Shown: piece after piece, positions 28,498-36,214 of the stretch
Numbering within the stretch: the stretch's first letter is position 1
How the letters are laid out: every line of letters starts with the position of its first letter
Assembly (NCBI GenBank): GCA_900319365.1
Contig: ONOE01000005.1
Span: 1 to 64,000, forward strand
Reading direction: 5' to 3'
Length of the DNA stretch: 64,000 nt
From: an uncultured bacterium
GTDB lineage: Bacteria; Cyanobacteriota; Vampirovibrionia; Gastranaerophilales; Gastranaerophilaceae
Position numbers and translations under genes: made by a program
Notes under the pieces: generated by a model
Told to the model about the DNA's origin: nothing
What the model saw: the letters and a program-made list of their open reading frames with translations, nothing else
Database searches by the model: none

Positions 28498-28594
28498 TTT
28501 GTTTTTCCCTTTCAATTTTTAATACAAGTGCAAATATGTGTGTATTAAAAAAATATTAAATACACCGCAGGCAATCTATAGATTTAAATGGTAG

Positions 28595-29188
28595 TTACCA
28601 TTTCATTTTAGGTACATTGGGAGAAACATTGTAAGAAGAAAAATCTTTTAGATATTTTTCCAGTAAATTCATTTGTTCATTGTCTGTATATTTGTTATTA
28701 TGGGACTTAATTATTATTGGTTTAAAATTAAATGTACTTGAATTATACAGTTTTATATCTTTGTAGCCGTTAGATATTGAAGATAATACATAAAAAAGTT
28801 TTGAAGGCTCAAAATTGGCATTTGCAATATTCCTACCTTCATTGTTTATGATAAACAAAGAATAACCTGAAGTTCCCCAATAGTATGTTGAATATACCAC
28901 ACCGATAACTTCATTTTGGTTGTCGCCATTTAAATCAGTTTCGAAAGCTCTTACGGATTTTGGAGTAATATTTGCAAAATCTTTTAATTCTTTTGGAGTT
29001 TTATTCAAATCATTTTGTATATATTTATATAAAATTCTGCTTGCTCTGAATTGCGACTGTCTTGAAAAGTCATATTCAATTGTTCCGTTTTTGTGTACCA
29101 GCGGCTTATTTTTATAAATGTCGTAACCATACGCAAAGCAAAGACCAAAAATTCCGATTAATAAACTTATGACCAAAAATTCTTTCAT
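28595..29188 (-). CDS. Exported small protein, candidate immunity to the muramidase
   Basis: 197 aa with an N-terminal hydrophobic helix (FLVISLLIGIFGLCFAYGY) acting as signal anchor or signal peptide. The mature domain contains ETDLNGDNQNEVIGVVYS. A periplasmic location suits neutralising a peptidoglycan hydrolase, and the muramidase gene follows 97 bp downstream. The ATG lacks a ribosome site. TAAAAT lies 6 nt upstream (29195-29200), so the mRNA is probably leaderless, as with the other candidate immunity genes here. The assignment is inferred from context. Confidence 0.55.
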   Translation of the reverse strand: MKEFLVISLLIGIFGLCFAYGYDIYKNKPLVHKNGTIEYDFSRQSQFRASRILYKYIQNDLNKTPKELKDFANITPKSVRAFETDLNGDNQNEVIGVVYSTYYWGTSGYSLFIINNEGRNIANANFEPSKLFYVLSSISNGYKDIKLYNSSTFNFKPIIIKSHNNKYTDNEQMNLLEKYLKDFSSYNVSPNVPKMKW

Positions 29189-29194
29189 AAACGT

Positions 29195-29200
29195 ATTTTA
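29195..29200 (-). promoter_or_regulatory. -10 element of leaderless immunity gene
   Basis: TAAAAT on the minus strand ends 6 nt before the ATG at 29188, leaving no room for a leader with a ribosome site. Confidence 0.45.
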
Positions 29201-29240
29201 CAAATATATATTAAATTTTTCAAATATTTTACATTTTGTT

Positions 29241-29478
29241 CTCCTTTGGTTTTAAACACGTAACAATATGAACAATGATAGATGTATTATACAATTTTAC
29301 CATTGCACATTTGTTTTCCCCAACCATAAAAGAGTGCAAAAATATTTCTTAATAATTTGATATCCTAAAATGTTCAATCATGGTAAATATTTTAAAGTTT
29401 TGCAAACTTGTAATTTTATAGTAGAAATCTTTCACAAGAAGTTCAAATGACGTAAACTGTGGAGAGTTTTTTATTGGG
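29241..29478. repeat. Dispersed repeat, copy A
   Basis: About 240 bp, from CTCCTTTGGTTTT through TATACAATTTTACCATTGCA and AAATATTTCTTAA to GAGTTTTTTATTGGG. It is shared, with many substitutions, with copies at 30895 and 36215 and in part with 39036. It lies between the muramidase block and the 3' end of a toxin gene. No open frame of its own is supported. Confidence 0.85.
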
Positions 29479-29559
29479 CATTTTGGGATACCAGAGCCGC
29501 AAAACGGCGATCTTTTATAATGAGCCCTCTGAATGACGGATTTATATTTGCAGTCATAT

Positions 29560-30447
29560 TTAAAATTTTGGTCTTGAGCAATAGTAACCTTTAACATCTG
29601 TTCTGTCAGAACGTGTGTAGGAGTTAACATAAATCGCCCCGCCGTTGAGTGTTTCTCTACGCATATCCGCATTTGCCGGTAAGCCGTTCATATCTTTCAA
29701 TTGCGTCATGATAGCTTTTTCATTTTTATCAAATTCCTCCTGCGACATCTCCCCGATATCTTCTCTGGTAAAAATTCTGTTATCTCCTGTTACAGGGTTT
29801 GTGTAACCTGCTAAATCCGATTGAGGTTGTTGAGGACTATTAAAACTATTTTGTAGATTGATAAAAGACTCGGGAACATTTAGCCCCAAATTTTGCGCAA
29901 GGCTGACAAAATCCACAGGCGCAGCATAACCCATAGGTTGTCCAAATTTACTATTTAACCAATTTGTTGCATTTTCTATAAAACCGTTATATTTTCTTGT
30001 ATCATCAGGGCGAGTGATAAGTTTTCCTTTGTGCATTCTATCCATAACTTTTACAGCAATAATATCATCTCTTTGTTGTTGAGGGAGTTTCATAAATTTG
30101 TCGCCATATTCTTTTTGAATTTCTTTTGCTATTTCACGTCCTTGATTATTGTTCCAAGAATCCATGTTCCACTCTCCTTGTGGGTTGTTTGGTGTTTCAT
30201 TTTCATGTCCAATCCCTGCAAATGTACTTCCTAAATTCCCATATTTGAAATACACGTCAGCAGCGCCAAATGTATGTTTAAAGGCATCTGCTTCATTATT
30301 CCAAAATTCGTGTCCTTGTCTGGGGCTTGTTTCAAAATGAAATTTCTTTTGGTAATACAATGTTTTTTCTGCTATTTCATTATTATATTGTTTCTTTGCA
30401 AAGTTTATTTTATCTTGTGTATAAAGAGAATTATTGTTTCTACTCAT
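29560..30447 (-). CDS. DUF6973-like toxin with shared C-terminal domain
   Basis: 295 aa, apparently complete. Residues ~30-130 are a DUF6973-like domain: GHEFWNNEADAFKHTFGAA, an HE pair, then WNMDSWNNNQGREIAKEI. The conserved His/Glu/Asp/Asn suggest a catalytic or metal role. A Pro/Gln-rich linker follows. The last ~75 residues (TGDNRIFTREDIGEMSQEEFDKN ... VNSYTRSDRTDVKGYY) recur in the gene at 36678. No signal peptide. GAAAGGA lies before the ATG. A small membrane-protein gene diverges from it 43 bp away, probably its immunity. The toxin role is inferred from this arrangement. Confidence 0.62.
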   Translation of the reverse strand: MSRNNNSLYTQDKINFAKKQYNNEIAEKTLYYQKKFHFETSPRQGHEFWNNEADAFKHTFGAADVYFKYGNLGSTFAGIGHENETPNNPQGEWNMDSWNNNQGREIAKEIQKEYGDKFMKLPQQQRDDIIAVKVMDRMHKGKLITRPDDTRKYNGFIENATNWLNSKFGQPMGYAAPVDFVSLAQNLGLNVPESFINLQNSFNSPQQPQSDLAGYTNPVTGDNRIFTREDIGEMSQEEFDKNEKAIMTQLKDMNGLPANADMRRETLNGGAIYVNSYTRSDRTDVKGYYCSRPKF

Positions 30448-30477
30448 GTTTAAATCCTTTCTTTTTTATATTTATGG

Positions 30478-30483
30478 TAAAAT
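30478..30483 (+). promoter_or_regulatory. -10 element of leaderless immunity gene
   Basis: TGGTAAAAT, an extended -10 form, ends 7 nt before ATG 30491. No Shine-Dalgarno sequence is present. Confidence 0.5.
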
Positions 30484-30490
30484 TTTTACA

Positions 30491-30892
30491 ATGATTAATA
30501 TTAAAAATTTTTTCATAAAAATTGATAAATTACGTTCTTTTATTTTTGTAAACATATTTGTTTTGTACATTTACTTATACATAATTTTTTTATTAATGTA
30601 TTTGTTCAAATGTAAAAATTCTATATATTTATCAAAAATGGATTTTACCACTGCTAAAATGGTTGATACATCTATTATTTTCTTCTCCATAATAATATTT
30701 ATTTTTATGATATGCTTTTGCCTTATTATGACAGTATTAGAATTATTTTTGAGAAGGAAAATTAAAATGAACATGTCTTTTAGATGTGGACATTCCAAAG
30801 TTTTTAAAATAATACATTCAGTTTTATTTTATTTTGGACTATTTCTTTTCTTTATATATATTTTCCTTATTTTTTACGCTAATATTTCATAA
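30491..30892 (+). CDS. Small polytopic membrane protein, candidate immunity (DUF6973 type)
   Basis: 133 aa with three to four hydrophobic helices (FIFVNIFVLYIYLYIIFLLM; IIFFSIIIFIFMICFCLIM; FYFGLFLFFIYIFLIFY) and a VLELFLRRKIK loop. It is divergently transcribed from the DUF6973-like toxin. A related membrane protein (LEISIRRYF) faces the DUF6973 stub at 34907-35080, so this protein type tracks the toxin type, as expected of immunity proteins. The ATG is probably leaderless. Confidence 0.55.
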   Translation: MINIKNFFIKIDKLRSFIFVNIFVLYIYLYIIFLLMYLFKCKNSIYLSKMDFTTAKMVDTSIIFFSIIIFIFMICFCLIMTVLELFLRRKIKMNMSFRCGHSKVFKIIHSVLFYFGLFLFFIYIFLIFYANIS

Positions 30893-30894
30893 AA

Positions 30895-31110
30895 CCTCCT
30901 TTGGTTTAAAACACTAGACTATGCGAACAATGAGAGATGTATAATACAATTTTACCATTGCACCTTTGTTTTCCACAATCATAAAAAGATTGCAAAAATA
31001 TTTCTTAACAATTTAATAGCTTGCATTTTTCAATCAGAGCAAATATTTTAAAGTTTTGCAAACTTAGAATTTTTTCCAATGACGTAAACTGTGGGGAGTT
31101 TTTTATTGGT
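30895..31110. repeat. Dispersed repeat, copy B
   Basis: Begins with the CCTCCTTTGGTTT word, as copy A does, right after the immunity gene. It continues through TATAATACAATTTTACCAT, TTAATAGCTTGCATTTTTCA and GGGGAGTTTTTTATTGG. The stretch ~30935-31070 is almost identical to copy C at 36255-36395. Confidence 0.88.
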
Positions 31111-31235
31111 TATTTTTTTGCAAAAATATATAAATATGTATATTCAATCGCTTGGTTTGCTATAAATCTGCAGTTTGATATTTTTCCGCCGTGTCAATTC
31201 TCGATTTTCGAATTTTTTTCTATAAATAGACAGTT

Positions 31236-31279
31236 AAAATTGAACAAGTCGGACAACCAAATTAAGCAAGTTCAATTTT
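31236..31279. repeat. 10-bp inverted repeat
   Basis: AAAATTGAAC at 31236-31245 and GTTCAATTTT at 31270-31279 are perfect complements separated by 24 bp. They lie in the 257-bp gene-free gap between repeat B and arsR. The rest of that gap holds GTCTGTCAGAC (about 31308-31318) and a partial match to the 22-bp tandem units. No gene is seen. Confidence 0.7.
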
Positions 31280-31367
31280 GTGAAAATTAAGTCGGAAATT
31301 GTTTAATTTTGTCTGTCAGACATTTCAAATTAAGCAGATAATTTGTTCAATTCTCTATGATAATTTT

Positions 31368-31652
31368 TTATTTATCCATCAGAATTCTATTTAAACAATT
31401 CATAAATTCACTCATGCAACATATCGAAAGAGAGTAATAAACATTCATTCCTTCCCGTCTGTCTTTGATTAAACCTGCTGATTTTAATTTAGTAAGACTT
31501 TTTGAAATATGCGGTTGTTCATATTTACTCAATGCTTTTTGAATTTCACAAACACATTTTTCACCGTCTAATAATTGGTCTATAACATCAAGCCTTACAG
31601 GATTTGCAAGTGCTTTAAAGATTTCTGCTTTTTTATCGTTTATAGTTTTCAT
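31368..31652 (-). CDS. arsR: ArsR-family metalloregulator
   Basis: 94 aa winged-helix repressor. ALANPVRLDVIDQLLDGEKCVCEI carries the CxC metal/As(III) site in the alpha-3 helix. HISKSLTKLKSAGLIKDRREG is the recognition helix and wing, and a late Cys-Cys pair could be an extra ligand. It diverges from the ACR3 gene across 162 bp, which hold two matched inverted repeats likely to be its operators. Arsenite binding would release DNA and switch on efflux. Confidence 0.9.
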   Translation of the reverse strand: MKTINDKKAEIFKALANPVRLDVIDQLLDGEKCVCEIQKALSKYEQPHISKSLTKLKSAGLIKDRREGMNVYYSLSICCMSEFMNCLNRILMDK

Positions 31653-31727
31653 AATTTACACCTCTGTCTTGACTGCCTCGCATTAAACGGATTTCGCTCA
31701 CGCTTTCATCCTCTGCTCGGCAGTCGC

Positions 31728-31733
31728 TTGACA
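31728..31733 (+). promoter_or_regulatory. -35-like TTGACA of the ars operon
   Basis: TTGACA directly precedes the first operator palindrome. TAAACT begins 17 bp downstream at 31751; a better TATAAT at 31762 is too far for this -35. Confidence 0.45.
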
Positions 31734-31734
31734 T

Positions 31735-31752
31735 TATTCCAAATATGGAATA
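31735..31752. promoter_or_regulatory. ArsR operator candidate 1
   Basis: TATTCC-6-GGAATA, a perfect palindromic pair of half-sites overlapping the likely promoter spacer. Confidence 0.65.
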
Positions 31753-31768
31753 AACTAATATTATAATA

Positions 31769-31786
31769 TATGCCAATTATGGCATA
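31769..31786. promoter_or_regulatory. ArsR operator candidate 2
   Basis: TATGCC-6-GGCATA, the same geometry as the first palindrome and 34 bp from it, about three helical turns. Confidence 0.65.
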
Positions 31787-31814
31787 ATATAGTAATTAAG
31801 TCAATGAGGTAATT

Positions 31815-32861
31815 ATGGAAAAATTAACAAGCAAATTAAGCTTTTTAGATAGGTATTTAACATTATGGATATTTTTAGCAATGTTTTTAGGGGTTGGAAT
31901 AGGATTCTTTATTCCACAAACAAAAGATTTTATAAATCAGTTTTCTATCGGCACAACAAACATTCCTATTGCAATAGGTTTGATTTTGATGATGTATCCG
32001 CCATTAGCAAGAGTAAAATATGAAAAACTGAAAGAAGTATTTTCAGACAAAAAAGTTCTTTCTATTTCACTTTTATTAAATTGGATAGTCGGTCCGATTT
32101 TGATGTTTTTGCTTGCAGTTATTTTCTTACATAACTACCCTCATTATATGATAGGTTTAATAATGATAGGTCTTGCAAGATGTATCGCTATGGTGCTTGT
32201 TTGGAATAAATTAGCTGGGGGAAGTTCAGAATATGCAGCAGGGCTTGTTGCATTTAACAGTATTTTTCAAGTCTTATTTTTCTCTGCTTATGCGTGGGTT
32301 TTTATAACAGTTTTACCGCCTCTTTTTGGTTTACAAGGTGCTATTGTTGATGTTTCAATTAAAACTATTGCACAAAGTGTTTTCATATATTTAGGAATAC
32401 CTTTTATATGTGGCTTTTTATCTCAAAAGATTTTAATAAAATTAAAAGGATATGAGTGGTTTCATAATGTTTATGTACCTAAAATCAGTCCGATAACTCT
32501 TGTAGCACTTTTATTTACAATACTTGTAATGTTTAGTTTAAAAGGTGATTTAATTGTTTCAATTCCACTTGATGTCGTAAAAATAGCAATTCCACTTGTT
32601 TGTTATTTTGGAATAATGTTTTTACTCGGCTTTTTCTTATCTAAAAAGTTTGGGGCGGATTATGAGAAATCTGCAACTTTATCATTCACTGCGGCAGGAA
32701 ATAATTTTGAATTAGCGATAGCCGTTGCAATAGCGGTTTTTGGTTTAAATTCAGGCGAAGCATTTGCCTGTGTAATAGGGCCGCTAATCGAAGTTCCTGC
32801 ATTGATAACATTGGTTAAACTTGCATATTATTTCAAAAATAAATTTTATAATGAGGTGTAA
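31815..32861 (+). CDS. acr3: Arsenite efflux permease, ACR3 type
   Basis: 348 aa with ten hydrophobic helices, exporting As(III) across the inner membrane. Family signatures: [17 protein letters not shown] near residue 18, [11 protein letters not shown] near 60, [17 protein letters not shown] near 122 (the Cys essential in ACR3) and [18 protein letters not shown] near 295. GAGG precedes the ATG. First gene of a two-gene operon opposite arsR. Confidence 0.92.
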   Translation: MEKLTSKLSFLDRYLTLWIFLAMFLGVGIGFFIPQTKDFINQFSIGTTNIPIAIGLILMMYPPLARVKYEKLKEVFSDKKVLSISLLLNWIVGPILMFLLAVIFLHNYPHYMIGLIMIGLARCIAMVLVWNKLAGGSSEYAAGLVAFNSIFQVLFFSAYAWVFITVLPPLFGLQGAIVDVSIKTIAQSVFIYLGIPFICGFLSQKILIKLKGYEWFHNVYVPKISPITLVALLFTILVMFSLKGDLIVSIPLDVVKIAIPLVCYFGIMFLLGFFLSKKFGADYEKSATLSFTAAGNNFELAIAVAIAVFGLNSGEAFACVIGPLIEVPALITLVKLAYYFKNKFYNEV

Positions 32862-32863
32862 AT

Positions 32864-33838
32864 ATGTTTCTTAAATTCGCTGATTGGTTTGTATATCAAA
32901 TATTAGGTTTATCTGAAAGCACTAGTTTTGGTTCTGCTTTGCATTTCTTTGTGTATGATGTTTTAAAGATATTGTTCTTGTTGTTTACGATAATAACTGT
33001 AATTACATTTTTAAGAAGTTATATTGATAATACCAAATTAAGAAACTATATTGAAAAACAACCGAAGTTTATTGCACACTTGCTTGCTTCAATATTCGGG
33101 GCAATAACCCCTTTTTGTTCTTGTTCATCAATTCCTGTGTTTATAGGTTTTATTGAGGCAGGTGTTCCGTTTGGAATTGCTATGAGTTTTATTATAACTT
33201 CCCCTATGATAAATGAAATTGCTATTTTGGTTTTAGCAGGTGTTATAGGTTGGAAAATAACTGTTTTATATATTGTTACAGGAATTGTTGTCGGAACATT
33301 CGGCGGTATGATTATGCAAAAATTCGGTTGGGGAAAATACTTGCAAGATTACCTTTTGAATAAAACTGAAACAAAACAAACTTCTTGTTGTTGTTCTTGT
33401 GGTTGTAATAGTGAAAAACCGACATTTAAAAACAGAATTTCTGAATCAATTATTTATGCAAAAGATTTATTGAAAAAGATATGGTTATTTGTTCTTTTAG
33501 GTGTCGGTGTAGGTGCATTTTTGCATGGATATGTACCACAAGAATTTTTCATAAAATATATGGGCAGTAATAACTTGTTTGCCGTTCCATTGGCAGTAAT
33601 AGCAGGAATACCACTTTATGCTGATACAACAACAATTATTCCTATTGCACAGGTTTTAATTGATAAAGGTGCGGCAATAGGTACGGTTTTAGTATTTATG
33701 ATGGCGATAGTTGCTCTGTCTTTACCAGAAATGATAATTATTTCAAGAGTTATGAAAAAAGAACTTATAATTAGGTTTGTAATATTTATGTTTATTGTAT
33801 TTACACTTGTCGGGTATTTTTATAATTTAGTTTTGTAA
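32864..33838 (+). CDS. arsP: ArsP/DUF318-type permease
   Basis: 324 aa, eight or so membrane helices. AITPFCSCSSIPVFIGF and IITSPMINEIAIL are the conserved motifs of the permease family that includes ArsP, exporter of trivalent organoarsenicals. A Cys cluster (CCCSCGCN) near residue 180 lies in the central cytoplasmic loop and could bind metal or arsenic. GAGGTG overlaps the end of acr3, 2 bp upstream, so the two are co-translated. Confidence 0.85.
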   Translation: MFLKFADWFVYQILGLSESTSFGSALHFFVYDVLKILFLLFTIITVITFLRSYIDNTKLRNYIEKQPKFIAHLLASIFGAITPFCSCSSIPVFIGFIEAGVPFGIAMSFIITSPMINEIAILVLAGVIGWKITVLYIVTGIVVGTFGGMIMQKFGWGKYLQDYLLNKTETKQTSCCCSCGCNSEKPTFKNRISESIIYAKDLLKKIWLFVLLGVGVGAFLHGYVPQEFFIKYMGSNNLFAVPLAVIAGIPLYADTTTIIPIAQVLIDKGAAIGTVLVFMMAIVALSLPEMIIISRVMKKELIIRFVIFMFIVFTLVGYFYNLVL

Positions 33839-34088
33839 TTGTTAAGTTTTGTTTTGGAAAGATTATTCTATATAAAGAATCTTGCAGTTTGATTATAAAT
33901 TAAAAAATAAATTTGAATTATGGAATAATTATTCCTAACGCTTTTGTAGTGTGCTTTTCAACCTATTTGCATTTTATATAATAGACTTATCCGAGCAGTT
34001 AAGAAAAACTCGAAGTTGAAAAGATTACCAAAGTGGAAGTTTTTCAATTAGACAGCTGGGGAATAAGTTGAGGAATTGCAAAATTGAA

Positions 34089-34484
34089 TCAAATGGTGTC
34101 ACAAAAAACTATTTTAACAAAGTACATTATAATGTCATTGATTTTTTGTGAGAGTATAGTTGATATAGCACCGTATTCATGAATGATTTCTTTTGCAATT
34201 TCCCTGCCTTGTTCATTATTCCAATTATCCATATTGTATTCGCCTAACGATTGCCCCATAGAAGTATTACCTTGAAATTCATGAAAATCACCAAGCATTT
34301 TAGCGATATACTCTCCTCCCCATAAAGCTAATTGAGCCTGCATGAATGCATGTTTAAAAGCATCTGCTTCATTATTATGAGTAGCATGTTCTCCTGTGCC
34401 AATTTTGAAACCATATATTTTTTGATATTTTGCAGTTAGATCAAAAATATAACTGCTATATTTTTTAGGTATATAATTAAACAT
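34089..34484 (-). CDS. DUF6973-like toxin, 3'-truncated
   Basis: 131 aa. HNNEADAFKHAFMQAQLALWGG, HEFQG and EYNMDNWNNEQGREIAKEI match the DUF6973-like domain of the gene at 29560. Similarity fades about residue 115 and the linker and shared C-terminal domain are missing. It ends 250 bp from the ars operon, whose arrival may have cut it. A small membrane-protein gene diverges from its start at 60 bp. Probably an orphan N-terminal toxin module. Confidence 0.55.
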   Translation of the reverse strand: MFNYIPKKYSSYIFDLTAKYQKIYGFKIGTGEHATHNNEADAFKHAFMQAQLALWGGEYIAKMLGDFHEFQGNTSMGQSLGEYNMDNWNNEQGREIAKEIIHEYGAISTILSQKINDIIMYFVKIVFCDTI

Positions 34485-34532
34485 ATTTACATCATTTTTT
34501 TTTAGTTTGTTTCATAATTTTTTACCTCATGT

Positions 34533-34538
34533 TATTAT
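34533..34538 (+). promoter_or_regulatory. -10 element of leaderless immunity gene
   Basis: TATTAT ends 6 nt before ATG 34545, with no ribosome site between. Confidence 0.45.
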
Positions 34539-34544
34539 TCTTGT

Positions 34545-34895
34545 ATGGACTTTACAAAATATATTTCTTTAAATCTTTTTTCTTTAAATGCTTATTTTTT
34601 ATTATCATTAATTCTTTTTGTGTTCTTTATTCAAAGAAGAATAAATTGTATAATTATAAATTTAGAAACTTTTTTCTCTCTTTATTCTTTTTGTATGTAT
34701 GTATCAATATTTTTATTGGTATTGTTTATAATAGAAAAATTTTTATGCAATAAACAAAAAATAAAAATTTATTTTGCAATAAAAAATAAAGATTTAAAAA
34801 GAATATATCTCTTATTTTTTTATACAGGGTTTTATTTTATAATATTTAACCTTGTAATATTTTGTTTAACAATGTTATTTCTAACTAAATTGTAA
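34545..34895 (+). CDS. Small polytopic membrane protein, candidate immunity
   Basis: 116 aa with three strong hydrophobic segments (AYFLLSLILFVFFI; FSLYSFCMYVSIFLLVLFIIEKF; LLFFYTGFYFIIFNLVIFCLTMLF). It diverges from the truncated DUF6973-like gene. The overlapping frame from 34529 is rejected because ATG 34545 gives the better spacing from the -10 and the longer protein. Its 3' end lies 12 bp from the cut end of the next toxin stub. Confidence 0.5.
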   Translation: MDFTKYISLNLFSLNAYFLLSLILFVFFIQRRINCIIINLETFFSLYSFCMYVSIFLLVLFIIEKFLCNKQKIKIYFAIKNKDLKRIYLLFFYTGFYFIIFNLVIFCLTMLFLTKL

Positions 34896-34906
34896 TATTA
34901 TAAACA

Positions 34907-35080
34907 CTATGCATGGCAGAAAGTATCCGCCTCGTTATTCCAAAATTCGTGTCCTTTATCTGTACTTACTTCAAAATGAAATTTTTTCTGATAATACCAT
35001 GTTTTTCTTACAATAGTATCATTAAATTCTTTAGTTTTTGATTCGTGTTTTGCAAAACCGATTAAATTATTATTTGACAT
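34907..35080 (-). pseudogene. 5' stub of a DUF6973-like toxin gene
   Basis: 57 codons from ATG 35080 to TAG 34907. GAAAGGA precedes the start. The sequence WYYQKKFHFEVSTDKGHEFW and NNEAD parallels the N-terminus of the toxin at 30447 (LYYQKKFHFETSPRQGHEFW). It is then lost where the neighbouring immunity gene ends. The whole catalytic part is missing, so this is an orphan cassette head. Confidence 0.7.
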
Positions 35081-35114
35081 TTTATGTATCCTTTCGTTTT
35101 TATTTATTGTGTGA

Positions 35115-35120
35115 TAGCAT
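35115..35120 (+). promoter_or_regulatory. -10-like element before immunity gene
   Basis: TAGCAT ends 6 nt before ATG 35127. A weaker match than at the sibling cassettes. Confidence 0.3.
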
Positions 35121-35126
35121 TGTGTT

Positions 35127-35520
35127 ATGAAATTATTAGAATTAAAAAAATATTTTTTTTACGAATTTTATAGTTGTTTTGTTTTATTCTTTGTTTATTA
35201 TTAATATTCCTCTGATAAAAGCAGTTTTAATTAGCAATGAACCATTGATTTATGAAATGTCAATGAGTTGGTTGATTTCGTATGTCTTGTTTTCCTCTGT
35301 TTTAGGGGTGCTTTTTCTAATTGCAATTTTAGAAATTTCAATAAGAAGATATTTTGTTGAAAAAAGATTTCCAAATTTTACAATAAATTCAAAATTTAAA
35401 ATTCCCAAAATTGTTATTCGCATTTATAATATTCTTTTTGGATTTGGTATAATTTCTTCAGCATTTTTGGTTCTTATTTTGTTACTTTTAGTTTTATATC
35501 CAACAAATTCAATATTATGA
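35127..35520 (+). pseudogene. Membrane immunity-like gene with homopolymer frameshift
   Basis: ATG 35127 opens a frame of 25 codons ending in TAA. The other frame, open from about 35146, gives a good polytopic membrane protein (LFYSLFIINIPLIKAVL, YVLFSSVLGVLFLIAILEISIRRYF, FGFGIISSAFLVLILLLLVLY). The two join through the A7-TA-T8 tract at 35144-35160, so a single slipped base would restore about 130 aa. It resembles the membrane protein at 30491 and faces a toxin stub of the same family. Confidence 0.6.
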
Positions 35521-35813
35521 TATTTATTCGCAACTTTTGTGTACAAATATTCTGCTTCTTCATATTGAGAAAGAATTTTATAGGGAAATAATATGAAATT
35601 TATGCTGTTCTTTAAATCATCTTCTCTTTTTGTATCAGAACCAGCAAACGCAATTACGACTTTGTTTCCTTTTTTGTAAACTTTTGCATTAAAATCAGGG
35701 TTGGATATATATTTGTCAAATTCAGACAAAGTTTCCCATCCTTTGACATCTTTGTTAAAATGTGCACCAAAGCATAATTTTAGAGTTTCTTCAAATTCAT
35801 TAATATCAAACAT
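35424..35813 (-). CDS. 5' stub of a class-3 lipase toxin gene
   Basis: The real homologous part is ~35521-35813. VYKKGNKVVIAFAGSDTKR and the helix before NIEFVG match the N-terminal half of a class-3 lipase such as the one at 37155. Just where GHSLGG should follow, the frame runs into the antisense of the neighbouring immunity gene and ends in meaningless residues. The catalytic Ser is therefore gone. AAAGGAG precedes the ATG. It diverges from a small membrane-protein gene 47 bp away. Confidence 0.6.
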   Translation of the reverse strand: MFDINEFEETLKLCFGAHFNKDVKGWETLSEFDKYISNPDFNAKVYKKGNKVVIAFAGSDTKREDDLKNSINFILFPYKILSQYEEAEYLYTKVANKYHNIEFVGYKTKSNKIRTKNAEEIIPNPKRIL

Positions 35814-35848
35814 AATATATTCTCCTTTATTTTTTTTTGTTTTTTTAT

Positions 35849-35854
35849 TATCAT
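35849..35854 (+). promoter_or_regulatory. -10 element of leaderless immunity gene
   Basis: TATCAT (or TATTAT three bases earlier) ends 6-9 nt before ATG 35861, with no ribosome site. Confidence 0.4.
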
Positions 35855-35860
35855 GTATTT

Positions 35861-36211
35861 ATGGATTTATATAATTTAAAATTTGTATATGTTTATTTTT
35901 TTATTCAATTTTTAGCAATAATTATTAATTCAATAATATTTTTGGGGTTATTAGTCCTATGTTTTATAATTAATGCACTTATGCACGATATGCCAAGAAC
36001 TTTTAATGATATGTTACCGTTTTATTTATGGTCATCTTTCATCATTATTCTATATATCGCATATTTTGCTTGTACTCTGATTGCGACTATTGCAACAAAA
36101 AATAAAATAGATAATAAACCATTAACAAAATTTCAAAAAATTTGTGTGGTAATTTTTCCGATAATTACCGTACCATTATATTTATATATTTTAATTAAAG
36201 TCTTTTTATAA
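35861..36211 (+). CDS. Small polytopic membrane protein, candidate immunity
   Basis: 116 aa, about four hydrophobic helices (FFIQFLAIIINSIIFLGLLV; FYLWSSFIIILYIAYFACTL; VVIFPIITVPLYLYILIKVF). It diverges from the lipase stub at 35813. Repeat C starts 4 bp after its stop. Immunity function is inferred from position and type. Confidence 0.5.
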   Translation: MDLYNLKFVYVYFFIQFLAIIINSIIFLGLLVLCFIINALMHDMPRTFNDMLPFYLWSSFIIILYIAYFACTLIATIATKNKIDNKPLTKFQKICVVIFPIITVPLYLYILIKVFL

Positions 36212-36214
36212 TTT

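Noticed and set aside
29349-29672. Leftward open frame of 107 codons overlapping a toxin gene end
   Set aside because: It covers the dispersed repeat and the toxin's 3' end in another frame. Its composition is not protein-like and no ribosome site is present. The frame at 36503-36775 is rejected for the same reasons.
30571-30798. Leftward open frame antisense to the 30491 membrane protein
   Set aside because: The rightward frame has clear membrane helices and matches a paralogue; the antisense frame matches nothing and has no ribosome site.
31021-31290. Rightward open frame across repeat B and the following gap
   Set aside because: Its 5' half is the dispersed repeat, which is non-coding in the other copies, and no ribosome site is seen.
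33839-34088. Possible hidden gene between arsP and the truncated toxin
   Set aside because: No frame of protein-like composition was found. Only weak dyads and the GGAATAATTATTCC palindrome are present.
34529-34753. Alternative rightward frame starting at ATG 34529
   Set aside because: It overlaps the longer, better membrane protein from 34545 in another phase and would start upstream of the -10 element.
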